A stretch of 64,000 bases of DNA from Centipeda periodontii DSM 2778 (GTDB lineage Bacteria; Bacillota; Negativicutes; Selenomonadales; Selenomonadaceae), in the NCBI RefSeq assembly GCF_000213975.1, contig NZ_GL892076.1, positions 1,313,268-1,377,267 on the forward strand. The letters run 5' to 3'. Shown here in pieces: positions 19,701 through 28,018 of this stretch (positions within the stretch are counted from its first letter, which is position 1; every line of letters starts with the position of its first letter). The translations under genes were made by a program, and so were the position numbers. Below the pieces are notes generated by a model that was given only the letters and a program-made list of their open reading frames with translations, was not told where the DNA came from and searched no databases.

Positions 19701-20517
19701 TCATATCTTTACCGCTGAACAGATTTCCCGTGAGCGGCATTGTTTCCGCACGGACGGAGAGATTCTTTCCGCTCTGCAGGACGGATTTTTCAATGCCCAG
19801 ATGTCCTTTCGAGGCAACGACAATATCCCCATTCCCTGCGATGGTCGTGTTTTCCGTGTGAATGTTGTCTGCCGTAAGGGAGATGTCTTTTCCGCTGAGG
19901 ATATTTGCATTGGTCTGGATGATTTCTTTTGCATCGAGTGTCAACGAACCGTCTGCATTCGCTGTACCGGCAGGGGAGATTCCGCTCCCGAATGTTCCGC
20001 TGCCGGAAATGCGGTCTGCACGGAGCACGGCATTCGTGCCGCTGATGATTTTGCCGTCGTTACGGAGTGCACGGGCGGAAACCGTAACCCCACGGCTGCC
20101 GTAGACGGTACCGCTGTTTTCTGCATGTTCGGCACGAATGGATGCCGTTTCGTCCGTATAGAGGTTGCCGGAGGTCTTCAGGTTGCCGTTGACATCAAGA
20201 GAGACTGCCTGTGTGCCGGTGATCTGTCCTGCGAGGTTGACGCCAAGCCCCTTTTCCGTTCCGATGAGTACGATGCGGTTGGCATACATGCCGCCGATTG
20301 CCGAAAGGTCGAGGGCATAGGAGGGCGTGTTGCTGTCCGCAGGGATGGGCGAGATTTCTCCGTCCGTATAGCCGATGGTGTTCGCACCTGTGACAATCTT
20401 TGCGTGCTCCGCCCAGAGCCCCGCGTTGATCTCAATCGCCCGTGCGTAGAGCTCGGCGGTATCCATGCCTTTTGTGTCCAGACCGTTCCCGGTGATGCGG
20501 ATGTTGCCGTCCTCCAC
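13735..20517 (-). CDS. Exoprotein main body: FHA repeats, pretoxin-like block and variable C-terminus
   Basis: The open part after the TGA (first possible start GTG at 20517) encodes 2260 residues. It shows many beta-helix repeats (patterns such as GGNLTADVGGDVRNQ, LSLTADTIRNTGN). A Glu/Lys-rich coiled-coil-like stretch lies near residues 385-450. A non-repeat middle region contains ETDPAFTNKRNFLSSDYMY, followed by a second repeat block. The pretoxin-like block (GAGFASGAAGAGLNEALINN) ends at SGTKWN (about 14602-14619). The last 288 or so residues are AT-rich and unlike the orphan module. They end in hydrophobic, Gly-rich helices (GLSVLTGAWGGIGGAILGDF), which could suit a membrane-inserting domain. 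No known toxin family is recognised. Confidence 0.75.
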   Translation of the reverse strand: MEDGNIRITGNGLDTKGMDTAELYARAIEINAGLWAEHAKIVTGANTIGYTDGEISPIPADSNTPSYALDLSAIGGMYANRIVLIGTEKGLGVNLAGQITGTQAVSLDVNGNLKTSGNLYTDETASIRAEHAENSGTVYGSRGVTVSARALRNDGKIISGTNAVLRADRISGSGTFGSGISPAGTANADGSLTLDAKEIIQTNANILSGKDISLTADNIHTENTTIAGNGDIVVASKGHLGIEKSVLQSGKNLSVRAETMPLTGNLFSGKDMTLTLRGDLDNTSAADSFGNLHAGGNLTADVGGDVRNQKKIEANGTLRLTARGNLSQIKPGEINGQNLHLVTADLSNQGLLQADACADITAAHLKNNATGGIYADRLSIHAKSITNEKNAALEARLAAELTVLKEKAALLEDAHLADVTKFTTWSEVNAYKEKIQEAEAAYDAQQTIVDTIKAELDALPSGTIAAREHLSLTADTIRNTGNAFLYAGKDMELSAAEGLLNRGARMEAQGNITITAPVTKNENAAFSTKRIITETRNNPVKLRIDDKGHIERGKAFPAVEFSKIDNGYGAYHSYAARMEILEPAEYRPLEQISAEEEAAGQQRIPEDLIGTLMPTYAYDDPIFERFDITSMPTDRPAADDPARAAWDAEYRTILAQLNDKITIYNAQAEEHNKKVGTAAGQKINRFSVIRSDSLISKEHVTSSLPGRILAGGNILLNSAVENDDSNIVAGGTLHARGAVRADAAKQQEFAVTFGTEQSSRTERRSRLHKGKIRKYGGIGFMTPEIAKSNPSPIGIQTYAGGSAVPVDRTDITNTQRAQIQNALSPFGLAPSRETVSNAQPQNLPNAPSRENIDRTQQPLSPVRETQNTEDRQSEPLFVSSLYRVSPEPTAHYLIETDPAFTNKRNFLSSDYMYRQMKWDPDKIPKRIGDGFYEQQLLVDQILKQTGKRHLEGYTDDETAFRALMDAGITYAKEMNITPDISLSKEQVASLTSDMIWLEERDVYVNGKKERAVYPVLYTKNTNGLRLTAGGSLISAKNIAIETKDALKNAGTLYGENVLAQAGDIENTGLIRAKNIGLKSDHDINIQGSVIGDKKVLLEAKDNVTAKSTTEKLAHQDVLNTTTGIAVKGDEGVLVVSAGKNAALAGATLAALGKSGSILLSPGENISLDTKKLQSDKDMTADAANYLRTKRGTELAAEIRTDGNISVTAGHNLNMRAAEVSSKNGTTSLSAGNDISLTAGREASEDHYGIRYKESGLLSSKTTTIRIDTESDTAHTTNITGQNVNIAAKRDAVFEAANIAADNDVNIAAGRNVSVTSAENYSHTENYEDVRKSGIFGSGGLGFTIGTQQTKTTRDSDALTQQGTNISALGGSVSISAGETAHISSGNILADKDATVTAKETHLDGKDSIYRESITQESRTTGLTVSLGHGLLDLGQSLYAPISRIGEVQDDRLKAAYAYQTGRMIHDAFKKNPLTGQTFSLDVSFGTSKSYSHMESTTHEYAGSRIASGGNTNVTAGERDLTVKGSTIEGKDMSLTAKGNVRLEAGENTSITTTENKFSSASIGASFTPQGLSNISVSANKGNGNSKESVTAYSPTLVSAANNLSLTSGKDMDIIGSRAQGDRITAKVGGNLNIETLQEKETYEEQNSSTGFGFSWGVKAKDKQTSTKSTGQTQNPPTTNAANSTPKPNGTQVTSPTRRKFFDPTIGGSRNKGTVDSHYRSARDQAGFFAGSGGFDIYARENTDLKGGIIASNAPSDKNHLSTGTFSFSDLKNEADYSAKSTGSAYHKYGNYDNMSEDEQNKVFNTIGLAPVLPMPVVGSADSTTKAAVAPAAIDIRENPTQDISALSRDTVNALNELGRIFDKQTMEERQELAAVFGEEAFRLLHNMKDDGSVGKIAAHAAVAGILSQITGAGFASGAAGAGLNEALINNLKGLDPGTAQLISAIIGAAAAKAIGGNAQAGASAAASGTKWNYFLMEHPDFHGVGALAQHILKREDGKELSSEEILQLIQGMNSIFSEEEPERANAQNRQSENVKNYPKAISYLTHLGITKNSAIQFFKEYNNLLRKQDWNIWEMPPTSINVTVDKNTGKTIDIQHQPSLRQYTAPIQAYPPAVFTGENLVLPNIPKQSKENDKGFDVLKSTATNILSDAANRLPEAIKNEGYYKGFLSGYIKAGGAVSGTLTLMDMKQDWNTYNGGKLVFALGTDILPLYFAVKGVEFGATMGSEAGLSVLTGAWGGIGGAILGDFVKHGLRYHILQEK
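14602..16103 (-). repeat. Duplicated exoprotein segment, copy B (main gene)
   Basis: Partner of 10500-11914 in the same orientation. The most conserved part is 15600-16103. The end of homology on the N-terminal side is the LTGQTFS codons; on the C-terminal side it is SGTKWN. Confidence 0.85.
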
Positions 20518-20535
20518 GCGCAGTGCCGTGAGATT

Positions 20536-21045
20536 TCACGCAGGATCCATCTCTGTGCGTCCGGTTGTGAGGGTGACTCTTGCCGTATTCAAAAAGCCGG
20601 CACCGTCCGCCAAAATCCCGTTCGGATTGGCGATGACGATGCCGGCCCTGTCTCCTGCGACCTCCAAAAATCCGTGCAGTTCGGACGGGTTCGTGCTTGT
20701 AACTTCATTGACGATAATCTGTGCCGTGCCGTTCATCAGGTTCGGGTTTCCCTGAACGTAGCCCGCAAGCTCCGTATTGGAGAGATGATCGCTGTTGTTC
20801 AGGATCGCGCCGCGTTCGGGCACGTTAAAAAAGTCGTAGAGGTTCATGGAGACGCCGCCCGCAGAGGGCTCTGTGATCCGGACAAGCGGAACGCCGTTTG
20901 CCGCCTCAAGAACCTGCGGCTGCTGTTCGATGGGGGCGGAGGTGTCCGGGAGGATCTCGGCAGCAAAGGTCAGTGAGGGCTGTACGGCAAAGATGCCGAG
21001 CGTGATCCAGCCGGTGATCTTTCGGGCGAGGTCTTTCTTTCTCAT
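20536..21045 (-). CDS. Exoprotein N-terminal fragment: signal sequence and TPS secretion domain
   Basis: This 169-residue fragment precedes the in-frame TGA. It has an N-terminus with basic residues and a hydrophobic core (ARKITGWITLGIFAVQPSLTFA). The TPS domain begins at about residue 40, with VRITEPSAGGVSMNLYDFFN, GAILNNSD, NPNLMNGTAQIIVNEVTS and NPNGILADGAGFLNT, the canonical NxNGI-type motif. If translated alone it would be a secretion domain without cargo. The ATG at 21045 is preferred to an upstream extension to 21237 because of the strong AAGGAGGAG site. Confidence 0.85.
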   Translation of the reverse strand: MRKKDLARKITGWITLGIFAVQPSLTFAAEILPDTSAPIEQQPQVLEAANGVPLVRITEPSAGGVSMNLYDFFNVPERGAILNNSDHLSNTELAGYVQGNPNLMNGTAQIIVNEVTSTNPSELHGFLEVAGDRAGIVIANPNGILADGAGFLNTARVTLTTGRTEMDPA

Positions 21046-21101
21046 CTTCGATCTCCTCCTTGAAACGGTTATCCTTATATGAAAAACGTTAAAGCACGTT
21101 G

Positions 21102-21131
21102 ATGATAGCATAAACCAATAGACTTTTACAA
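21102..21131 (-). promoter_or_regulatory. Candidate promoter of the exoprotein gene
   Basis: On the minus strand, TTGTAA (21131-21126) and TATCAT (21107-21102) are separated by 18 bases, with a TG just before the -10. They lie about 57 bases upstream of the ATG and are divergent from the pyr promoter. Confidence 0.4.
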
Positions 21132-21268
21132 GATAATGTTCCAATAACATGAAAGAAGTAATTCTCGCCGAATTTGTATGATTGTGTTTTTTCAAAGGGA
21201 TCGTGGTATTCGCTGTGTTCAGATATACCCGATCCATGGAAGACCTGACATGAGATGATCGTTCCCTG

Positions 21269-21297
21269 TTGATTTTTTGAGAAGAAAACGCTATAAT
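21269..21297 (+). promoter_or_regulatory. Promoter of the pyr operon
   Basis: TTGATT (21269-21274) and TATAAT (21292-21297) are separated by 17 bases, a near-consensus sigma-70 promoter, about 190 bases upstream of pyrB. The long leader holds a PyrR-type element and a terminator. Confidence 0.75.
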
Positions 21298-21342
21298 GTG
21301 GAATATAAAGGGAGAGTTGTATCGGCTCTTCTGAACATATTA

Positions 21343-21467
21343 CCTTTTAAGAGGTCCTGTGAGGCCTTAAGGGAGTTTTCAATGAAATACACAGTGTCAT
21401 CGGTCTATCCAATTTTAGAATGCGAAGCTTTCTTATGCCTTTCTTTTGGCATGAGAAAGCTTTTTTA
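21343..21467 (+). promoter_or_regulatory. PyrR-type attenuator upstream of pyrB
   Basis: The leader contains a hairpin with TCCTGTGAGG (21355-21364) in its loop region, close to the PyrR binding-loop consensus UCCAGAGAGG, flanked by complementary TTAAGAGG and CCTTAAGG arms. Further down is a strong intrinsic terminator: a 15-base arm AAGCTTTCTTATGCC (21425-21439) pairs with GGCATGAGAAAGCTT (21448-21462), followed by six T. In Firmicutes, UMP-bound PyrR stabilises the first hairpin and so promotes termination. No pyrR gene lies in this window, so the trans factor is inferred. Confidence 0.75.
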
Positions 21468-21486
21468 TTGTTGAAAGGGGATGCAC

Positions 21487-22425
21487 ATGAGTCAGGAGAT
21501 ATCACTCAAGGGACGGGATGTTCTTGCGCTCGAGGATTTTTCGGCGGAGGAGATACGTCTTGTTCTGAACACGGCGCGCGAGATGAAGAACATCATCGGT
21601 CGTGACATTAAGAAGGTGCCGGCACTCAGGGGAAAGGCGATTGTCACTCTGTTCTACGAGCCGAGCACGCGCACGCGCACATCGTTCGAGCTTGCGGGCA
21701 AGTATCTTGGTGCGGATGTCGTGAATATCGCGGCGAGCACATCGAGTATTGTAAAGGGCGAGAGCCTGCGCGACACGCTCTATACGGTCGAGGCGATGGG
21801 CGTGGACGCGATTGTCATGCGTCACAAGGCGGAGGGCTCCGCCGCATACGCTGCCGATGCCGTTACGCCGGTTATCATCAATGGGGGGGACGGTGCACAT
21901 GCCCATCCGTCGCAGGGGCTGCTCAACCTCTATACGATCGAGGAGAACAAAGGGAAACTCGCTGGGCTGAAGGTCGCTATCCTCGGGGATGTGCTACACA
22001 GCCGCGTGGCGCGCTCGGATATTCAGGGCATGCGCAAGATGGGGATGGACGTACATATCGCGGGCCCACGCTCACTCATGCCGCGTTTTCTGCATGAGGA
22101 GGAGGGCATCACCATCCATGACCGCATCGAGGATGCGATCGAGGGGGCAGATGTGATCGAGGTGCTACGCATCCAGCTCGAGCGCATGAAGGGCGGCATG
22201 TTCCCATCGACGCGCGAGTATGCCCGCATCTACGGTCTGAATGACGAGCGTCTGGCGCTGGCGAATAATGCTCTCGTTCTCCATCCCGGTCCCATGAACA
22301 AGGGCTGGGAGATCTCGGAGTCCGTTGCCTACGGTGTGCAGTCACGGATTCAGGAGGAAGTGAAAAACGGAGTTGCCATCCGCATGGCGCTCTTTACCTT
22401 GGTTCTGATGGGAGGGAAAGCCTAA
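21487..22425 (+). CDS. pyrB: Aspartate carbamoyltransferase catalytic subunit
   Basis: The protein makes carbamoyl-aspartate from carbamoyl phosphate and aspartate, the committed step of pyrimidine synthesis. It has 312 residues from the ATG at 21487, chosen over the ATG at 21481 because AAAGGGG (21474-21480) is correctly spaced only for the second. The carbamoyl-phosphate loop EPSTRTRTSFELA (about residues 56-68), STSSIVKGESLRDT and HAHPSQGLLNLYTI are intact. No regulatory pyrI gene is next to it. The stop shares one base with the pyrC start. Confidence 0.96.
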   Translation: MSQEISLKGRDVLALEDFSAEEIRLVLNTAREMKNIIGRDIKKVPALRGKAIVTLFYEPSTRTRTSFELAGKYLGADVVNIAASTSSIVKGESLRDTLYTVEAMGVDAIVMRHKAEGSAAYAADAVTPVIINGGDGAHAHPSQGLLNLYTIEENKGKLAGLKVAILGDVLHSRVARSDIQGMRKMGMDVHIAGPRSLMPRFLHEEEGITIHDRIEDAIEGADVIEVLRIQLERMKGGMFPSTREYARIYGLNDERLALANNALVLHPGPMNKGWEISESVAYGVQSRIQEEVKNGVAIRMALFTLVLMGGKA

Positions 22426-23717
22426 TGAGCGCATTGCTCCTCAAGGGCGGACGTGTGATCGATCCCGCCGCAAAGCGTAATGAAATCTGTGATGTTCTCA
22501 TTGAGGACGGCGTAATTCGTCAGGTTGGCAAAGATTTGAGCGCAGACGGCGCTGAAGTATATGATGCCTCCGGTAAGATTGTGACGCCCGGCTTTATCGA
22601 TATGCACACGCATCTCCGGGAGCCGGGACAGGAGGCGAAGGAGGACTTTGCCTCCGGCTCGCGCGCAGGTGCGGCGGGCGGCTATACGACGATTGCGACG
22701 ATGCCGAATACAAGGCCTGTGGTGGATGATGCAGCACTTGTCACAAGCCTCATAAAGCGCGCCGAGGACGCTTCTGTCATCCATATCTGTATCATTGGCG
22801 CAGTGACGAAGAATCAGGAGGGGAAGGAACTCGCGGAGCTCGGCGATATGGTCGAGGCAGGGGCGGTCGCCTTCTCGGATGACGGGCATTTTGATCCCTC
22901 GGCAAAGGTGCTGCTCAGTGCCTATGACTATCTTGTTCCCTTTGATAAGGCGATCATCAATCACGAGGAAGATCCCTCCCTCGTCGAGGACGGCGCGATG
23001 AATGAGGGCCATCGGAGCGCGATGCTCGGTATCAAGGGGCGTCCGACTGTGGCGGAGGACATTGCTGTTGCGCGCGATGTCATGCTTGCAGAGTACGCGG
23101 GTGCTCATGTGCACGTCGCACATATCAGCTCGGGACGTGCAGTACAGCTTGTACGTGAGGCAAAGGCGCGCGGCGTGCGCGCGACGACTGAGGTTACGCC
23201 GCACCATCTGACGCTGACAGACGAATGTGTCGACCCGCGCGACAGTTCGACAAAGGTCAATCCGCCGCTACGTACGGCAAAGGATATTGAAGCGATGGTT
23301 GCGGGGCTGCTTGACGGAACGATCGATATGATCGTCACCGACCACTCGCCGCACGCGCCCGAGGAGAAGGATCGTGAATACATCTATGCGCCCAGCGGAT
23401 TCCCCGGTCTTGAGACGGCGCTCGGCGTGCTTCTCACCGATCTTGTCCATACGGGAAAGATTTCACTGGAAATGCTGATCGAACGCATGACGTACGGACC
23501 CGCGCGCGTATTCAAGCTGAATGCGGGAACACTCGGAGAAGGTGCACCTGCCGATGTCACGGTAATCGATCCTGATTTTGTCTGGACGGTCGATGTGAAT
23601 CAGTTCTATACGCGAGGCAGACATTCTCCATTCAACGGTCGGCAGCTCAAGGGAAAAGCGGTGCTCACCGTTGTCGACGGCAAGATTGTTATGAAGGATG
23701 GGGTCATTGTCGTATGA
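22425..23717 (+). CDS. pyrC: Dihydroorotase
   Basis: The 430-residue type I dihydroorotase closes carbamoyl-aspartate to dihydroorotate. Metal-ligand motif DMHTHLREPGQEAKEDF is near residues 57-73. The mobile active-site region HHLTLTDE (about 265) and the catalytic aspartate in VTDHSPHAP (about 303-311) are present. The ATG overlaps the pyrB stop by one base (TAATG), with GGGAGGGAAAG upstream. The end overlaps carA by four bases (ATGA), so the genes are probably translationally coupled. Confidence 0.96.
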   Translation: MSALLLKGGRVIDPAAKRNEICDVLIEDGVIRQVGKDLSADGAEVYDASGKIVTPGFIDMHTHLREPGQEAKEDFASGSRAGAAGGYTTIATMPNTRPVVDDAALVTSLIKRAEDASVIHICIIGAVTKNQEGKELAELGDMVEAGAVAFSDDGHFDPSAKVLLSAYDYLVPFDKAIINHEEDPSLVEDGAMNEGHRSAMLGIKGRPTVAEDIAVARDVMLAEYAGAHVHVAHISSGRAVQLVREAKARGVRATTEVTPHHLTLTDECVDPRDSSTKVNPPLRTAKDIEAMVAGLLDGTIDMIVTDHSPHAPEEKDREYIYAPSGFPGLETALGVLLTDLVHTGKISLEMLIERMTYGPARVFKLNAGTLGEGAPADVTVIDPDFVWTVDVNQFYTRGRHSPFNGRQLKGKAVLTVVDGKIVMKDGVIVV

Positions 23718-24787
23718 AAGGAAAACTGATACTGGAGGACGGCAGCGTCTATACGGGCGAACTGCTCCACAGTGGTGCGAAAGCCGTGGGTGAGGTCGTA
23801 TTCACGACCACGATGACGGGCTATCAGGAGAGTCTGACTGATCCTTCCTTCTGCGGACAGATTCTCACGATGACGTATCCACTGATCGGGAACTATGGCG
23901 TTGCTGAAAAGTTCATGCAGTCCCGCAAGTCCTTCGTGCGCGGATTCGTGATCGGTGAGCTCTGTGATGCGCCGAATAATTGGCAGTCTGAGGAGAGTTT
24001 GACCGACTTTCTGACAGAGAACAATATTCCATGTCTTTATAATGTAGATACAAGAGCGGTTACCCGTCGTATTCGTTCCGCAGGTACGATGAAGGGCGTC
24101 ATTGTTCCTGCGGATATGGCAGAGGGAGAGATTGCGGCACTGCAAAGTGAAGAGCTTCCACGCAATGTCGTGGAGATTGTCACGACGCCGGAGGTCTATA
24201 CCCTAGAGACCGATATGCCGGATGCGCCGCATATTGTGGCGATGGATTTTGGTGTCAAGCGCAGTATTCTGCAGAACATCAACCGCATAGGTGCAAAGGT
24301 GACCGTTGTACCTGCGCATACGAGTGCGGAGGCGGTGCTTGCGCTCAATCCCGACGGTGTATTTCTCTCAAATGGTCCCGGGGATCCGACGGATGTGCCG
24401 GAGATTGTGGAGGAAGTTCGAAAGCTCTCCGGCAAGAAGCCCATCTTCGGCATCTGCCTTGGGCATCAGCTGCTCGCGCTTGTGTTCGGGGCAAAGACGT
24501 ACAAGATGAAGTTCGGGCATCGCGGCGGCAACCAGCCGGTCAAGAATCTCAAGACGGGCAAGGTGCATATCTCTGCGCAGAACCACGGCTATGCTGTTGA
24601 TCCTGATTCCCTTGAGGGGACGCCTCTTATTGTTACACATATAAATGTCAATGACAATACGATCGAAGGTCTGCGTCACACGTCTCTGCCGATTTTCTCC
24701 GTACAGTATCATCCGGAAGCTGCACCGGGACCGGACGACAATATGTATCTCTTTGATGAGTTCTGGAATCTGATGAAGGGGGAGTGA
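23714..24787 (+). CDS. carA: Carbamoyl-phosphate synthase small subunit (glutaminase)
   Basis: The 357-residue protein supplies ammonia from glutamine to CarB. The N-terminal domain includes GYQESLTDPSFCGQILTMTYP. The class I amidotransferase domain has the oxyanion loop SNGPGDPTD, the nucleophile elbow FGICLGHQ (Cys near residue 247) and the catalytic His in QYHPEAAPGP. The gene overlaps pyrC by four bases and is three bases before carB. Being inside the pyr operon, it is probably pyrimidine-regulated. Confidence 0.96.
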   Translation: MKGKLILEDGSVYTGELLHSGAKAVGEVVFTTTMTGYQESLTDPSFCGQILTMTYPLIGNYGVAEKFMQSRKSFVRGFVIGELCDAPNNWQSEESLTDFLTENNIPCLYNVDTRAVTRRIRSAGTMKGVIVPADMAEGEIAALQSEELPRNVVEIVTTPEVYTLETDMPDAPHIVAMDFGVKRSILQNINRIGAKVTVVPAHTSAEAVLALNPDGVFLSNGPGDPTDVPEIVEEVRKLSGKKPIFGICLGHQLLALVFGAKTYKMKFGHRGGNQPVKNLKTGKVHISAQNHGYAVDPDSLEGTPLIVTHINVNDNTIEGLRHTSLPIFSVQYHPEAAPGPDDNMYLFDEFWNLMKGE

Positions 24788-24790
24788 CGT

Positions 24791-27700
24791 ATGGCGCGCA
24801 AGGAAAATTTGAAGAAGGTCATGGTCATCGGCTCCGGTCCCATCATCATTGGACAGGCAGCAGAGTTTGACTATGCCGGTTCGCAGGCATGCCGGGCGCT
24901 CCAGGAGGACGGCATCGAAGTGGTGCTCGTCAACAGCAATCCCGCGACCATTATGACAGACGCAAATATTGCGGACCGCGTTTATATCGAACCGCTGACG
25001 GTGGAATTCTTGGAGGAGATCATCTCCAAAGAACAGCCGGATGGACTGCTCGCGACACTCGGCGGTCAGGCGGGGCTGAACCTTGCCGTTCAGCTTGCTG
25101 AGAAGGGCGTTCTGGCAGCACACGGTGTGGAACTCCTCGGCACATCGCTCGAGGCAATCGAGAAGGCAGAGGATCGTGAGCGCTTCAAGGAAACGATGGA
25201 AAAGCTCGGTGAACCGATTCCGGAGAGTACGATCGTTGAGGATGTCCACGCAGCTGTATCCTTTGCAAACAGCATCGGATATCCTGTCATTGTACGTCCT
25301 GCGTATACAATGGGCGGGACGGGCGGCGGTATTGCGGAGAATGAAGAAGAGCTCATCGCCACTGTCATCAAGGGGCTCAATTACTCGATGATCGGTCAGG
25401 TGCTCATCGAACGCAGTGTTGCGGGATGGAAGGAAATCGAATTCGAGGTTATCCGTGATGGCAATGACAACTGCATCACCGTTTGCAGTATGGAGAACTT
25501 TGATCCCGTTGGTGTTCATACGGGTGACAGTATTGTTGTTGCGCCTGCACAGACGCTGACGGATCATGAGTATCAGATGCTGCGCAGTGCGAGCCTTCGC
25601 ATCATCCGCGAACTGGGTATTGAGGGCGGCTGCAACGCCCAGTATGCACTCGATACGAAGAGCGATAAATACTATGTCATCGAAGTTAATCCTCGCGTCA
25701 GTCGTTCCTCGGCACTTGCGTCGAAGGCGACGGGCTACCCGATCGCAAAGGTTTCCTCGAAGATTGCGATCGGCTACACGCTCGATGAAATTGTCAACTC
25801 CGTCACGAAGAAGACAAAGGCGTGCTTTGAACCGACGATCGACTACTGCGTTGTGAAGTTTCCACGCTGGCCGTTTGATAAATTTATTTACGCAGACCAT
25901 ACTCTTGGTACACAGATGAAGGCGACGGGCGAGGTTATGTCGATTGACCGCAGCTTTGAGGGTGCCATCCTCAAGGCGGTGCGCTCGCTTGAGATCGGCG
26001 TGAACCGCCTCTATATCGATCGCTTTGCCGAGTGGGACGACAATCGTGTGGAGAAGCAGCTCTCCTTCGTCAACGATGAGCGCATCTTCGTCATTGCCGA
26101 GGCACTTCGGCGCGGCAAGCTGACGGTCGATGCAATTTCGGATATCACGAAGGTCGATAGGTGGTTTATCCATAAGCTCAAGCACATCACGGATGTGGAG
26201 AATCAGCTTATGGCTTCACCGCTCACGCCGAAACTGCTTGCGGCGGCAAAGTGGGTTGGACTTGCGGATGTATCCATCGCCGAGCTTACAAAGAAGACGC
26301 GCGATGAGATTCGTACGATGCGCCGCACGCACAACATCCTGCCGTGCTACAAGATGGTCGATACCTGTGCCGCAGAATTTGAGGCAATAACGCCATACTA
26401 TTACTCCACGTTCCGCGGAACCGAGGACGAGGTTGCTGTTTCCGAGCGGAAAAAGGTGATTGTACTCGGCTCCGGACCGATCCGCATCGGGCAGGGCGTC
26501 GAGTTCGACTACTGCTCCGTGCACTCGGTCTGGGCACTGCGTGAGATGGGCATCGAAGCGATCATCATCAACAACAACCCGGAGACCGTCAGTACGGACT
26601 TTGATATCTCCGACCGCCTCTATTTCGAGCCGCTGACTGTGGAGGATGTACTGAACATTGTGGACAAGGAAAAGCCGGACGGCGTCATTGTCCAGTTCGG
26701 CGGTCAGACAGCGATCAATCTCGCGGCAGAACTCGAGCGCGCCGGACTCCGTGTCTACGGTACCTCCGTCAATGACATCGACCGCTCCGAAGATCGTGAG
26801 CGCTTCGACGAGGTGCTGACGCAGACGGGCATCTCCCGCCCCGAAGGGATCAGTGTGACCAATCTCGAGGATGCCGTAGCAGGTGCCGCACGCATCGGCT
26901 ATCCGGTCATGGTGCGCCCCTCCTACGTGCTTGGCGGTCGCGCGATGGAGATTGTCTACAACGAGGAGGAACTGCGCGACTACATGAGTCGTGCGGTCAA
27001 GGTAACGCCCGATCATCCCGTGCTTGTCGACCGCTATATGCAGGGGACGGAGGTCGAGGTCGACGCCATCTCCGACGGCGTGGATGTCGTCATCCCCGGT
27101 ATCATGGAGCACATCGAGCGTGCCGGCATCCACTCGGGCGACAGCATTGCGGTCTATCCTCCGCAGACGCTGCCCGCACGCGTGATCTATACCATCATCG
27201 ACTATACAAAGCGCCTCGCCGTTGCGCTCCACGTCAAGGGGCTGCTCAACATTCAGTTTGTGGTGGCGCGTGACGAGGTCTTTATCATCGAGGTCAACCC
27301 GCGCTCGAGCCGCACCGTTCCGTTCCTTTCCAAGATCACGAACGTCAACATGGTCGGCATTGCAACGCAGGTCGCGATGGGGAGGGCGCTGAGGGAGCTC
27401 GGCTTCCACTCTGGGCTCATTCCGCCGCGTCCCTACGTTGCGGTCAAGGCCCCCGTGTTCTCGTTTGCAAAGATGACGGATGTCGACATCTCCCTCGGTC
27501 CCGAGATGAAGTCGACGGGCGAGGTCATGGGCCTGGACTATCACTATGCGCGTGCGCTTTACAAGGCGATTGTCGGCTCGGGGCTGAATATCCCGACGAA
27601 GGGCTGCCTTCTCTTCACGGTCGCGAACAAGGATAAGGAGGAGCTCAAGCAGCTCGCAAAGGCGTTCTCCGAGTTCAACTTCGATATCGTTGCGACGGAA

Positions 27701-28018
27701 GGGACGGCGAAGGCGATTGCCTCCCTCGGTATCGACGTGGAGGTTGTCGGCAAGGTGCATGAACGCAGCTCGGACATCATCGAGATGATTAAGAACGGCA
27801 AGATCAACATGGTTATCAATACGCTGACGCAGGGCAAGCACTCCGCGCGCGACGGCTTCAAAATCCGCCGCGCTACAGTGGAACACGGCATTGCCTGCCT
27901 CACCTCACTCGATACGGCATGGGAGGTGCTGCGCGTGCTTGAGTTTATGCGCAATCGCCGTCTGGTCTATACACTTGCGATTCAGGATTATGTCGGCGGA
28001 GGGGATGACCTTGCCTAA
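24791..28018 (+). CDS. carB: Carbamoyl-phosphate synthase large subunit
   Basis: The 1075-residue protein has the two homologous ATP-grasp halves of CarB: the first begins [20 protein letters not shown], and the second [20 protein letters not shown] near residue 552. A C-terminal MGS-like regulatory domain follows from about residue 930. Length and motifs ([35 protein letters not shown]) are normal. It makes carbamoyl phosphate from bicarbonate, ammonia from CarA and two ATP. The 3' end overlaps pyrK by 14 bases if the ATG at 28005 is used. Confidence 0.97.
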   Translation: MARKENLKKVMVIGSGPIIIGQAAEFDYAGSQACRALQEDGIEVVLVNSNPATIMTDANIADRVYIEPLTVEFLEEIISKEQPDGLLATLGGQAGLNLAVQLAEKGVLAAHGVELLGTSLEAIEKAEDRERFKETMEKLGEPIPESTIVEDVHAAVSFANSIGYPVIVRPAYTMGGTGGGIAENEEELIATVIKGLNYSMIGQVLIERSVAGWKEIEFEVIRDGNDNCITVCSMENFDPVGVHTGDSIVVAPAQTLTDHEYQMLRSASLRIIRELGIEGGCNAQYALDTKSDKYYVIEVNPRVSRSSALASKATGYPIAKVSSKIAIGYTLDEIVNSVTKKTKACFEPTIDYCVVKFPRWPFDKFIYADHTLGTQMKATGEVMSIDRSFEGAILKAVRSLEIGVNRLYIDRFAEWDDNRVEKQLSFVNDERIFVIAEALRRGKLTVDAISDITKVDRWFIHKLKHITDVENQLMASPLTPKLLAAAKWVGLADVSIAELTKKTRDEIRTMRRTHNILPCYKMVDTCAAEFEAITPYYYSTFRGTEDEVAVSERKKVIVLGSGPIRIGQGVEFDYCSVHSVWALREMGIEAIIINNNPETVSTDFDISDRLYFEPLTVEDVLNIVDKEKPDGVIVQFGGQTAINLAAELERAGLRVYGTSVNDIDRSEDRERFDEVLTQTGISRPEGISVTNLEDAVAGAARIGYPVMVRPSYVLGGRAMEIVYNEEELRDYMSRAVKVTPDHPVLVDRYMQGTEVEVDAISDGVDVVIPGIMEHIERAGIHSGDSIAVYPPQTLPARVIYTIIDYTKRLAVALHVKGLLNIQFVVARDEVFIIEVNPRSSRTVPFLSKITNVNMVGIATQVAMGRALRELGFHSGLIPPRPYVAVKAPVFSFAKMTDVDISLGPEMKSTGEVMGLDYHYARALYKAIVGSGLNIPTKGCLLFTVANKDKEELKQLAKAFSEFNFDIVATEGTAKAIASLGIDVEVVGKVHERSSDIIEMIKNGKINMVINTLTQGKHSARDGFKIRRATVEHGIACLTSLDTAWEVLRVLEFMRNRRLVYTLAIQDYVGGGDDLA

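Larger units (their letters stand above)
13735..21045 (-). pseudogene. CdiA/FhaB-like two-partner secretion exoprotein, interrupted by one in-frame TGA
   Basis: Reading from the ATG at 21045 (AAGGAGGAG seven to eight bases upstream), the frame is open to 20539, hits TGA at 20536-20538 (codon 170), and continues in the same frame to 13735. Uninterrupted, it would encode about 2436 residues: signal sequence, TPS domain, long hemagglutinin-type repeat regions, a pretoxin-like block and a variable C-terminus. The TGA falls where GGA (Gly) would read naturally (PA-stop-NLTALRVEDGN). It may be a real nonsense mutation or a sequencing error. Together with the broken transporter it suggests the secretion system is not working in this strain. 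Confidence 0.8.

Noticed and set aside
20515..20538. TGA read as selenocysteine
   Set aside because: A short imperfect hairpin can be drawn just after the TGA, but TPS exoproteins are not selenoproteins, the context expects Gly, and the loop lacks the GU expected of bacterial SECIS elements.
17698..20976. Long + strand open frames (536 and 533 codons) opposite the exoprotein
   Set aside because: They are antisense to the repeat-rich exoprotein, Cys/Arg-rich, and lack any family pattern; they arise from the third-position bias of the real gene.
21277..21474. 65-codon frame covering the pyr leader
   Set aside because: It spans the PyrR-like hairpin and terminator; no ribosome site, and the RNA structures explain the sequence.
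24368..27886. Long minus-strand open frames opposite carB
   Set aside because: Shadow frames of a GC-rich conserved gene; their translations are His/Arg-rich with no motif. The same applies opposite topA (32309-34423) and lysS (50539-52410).
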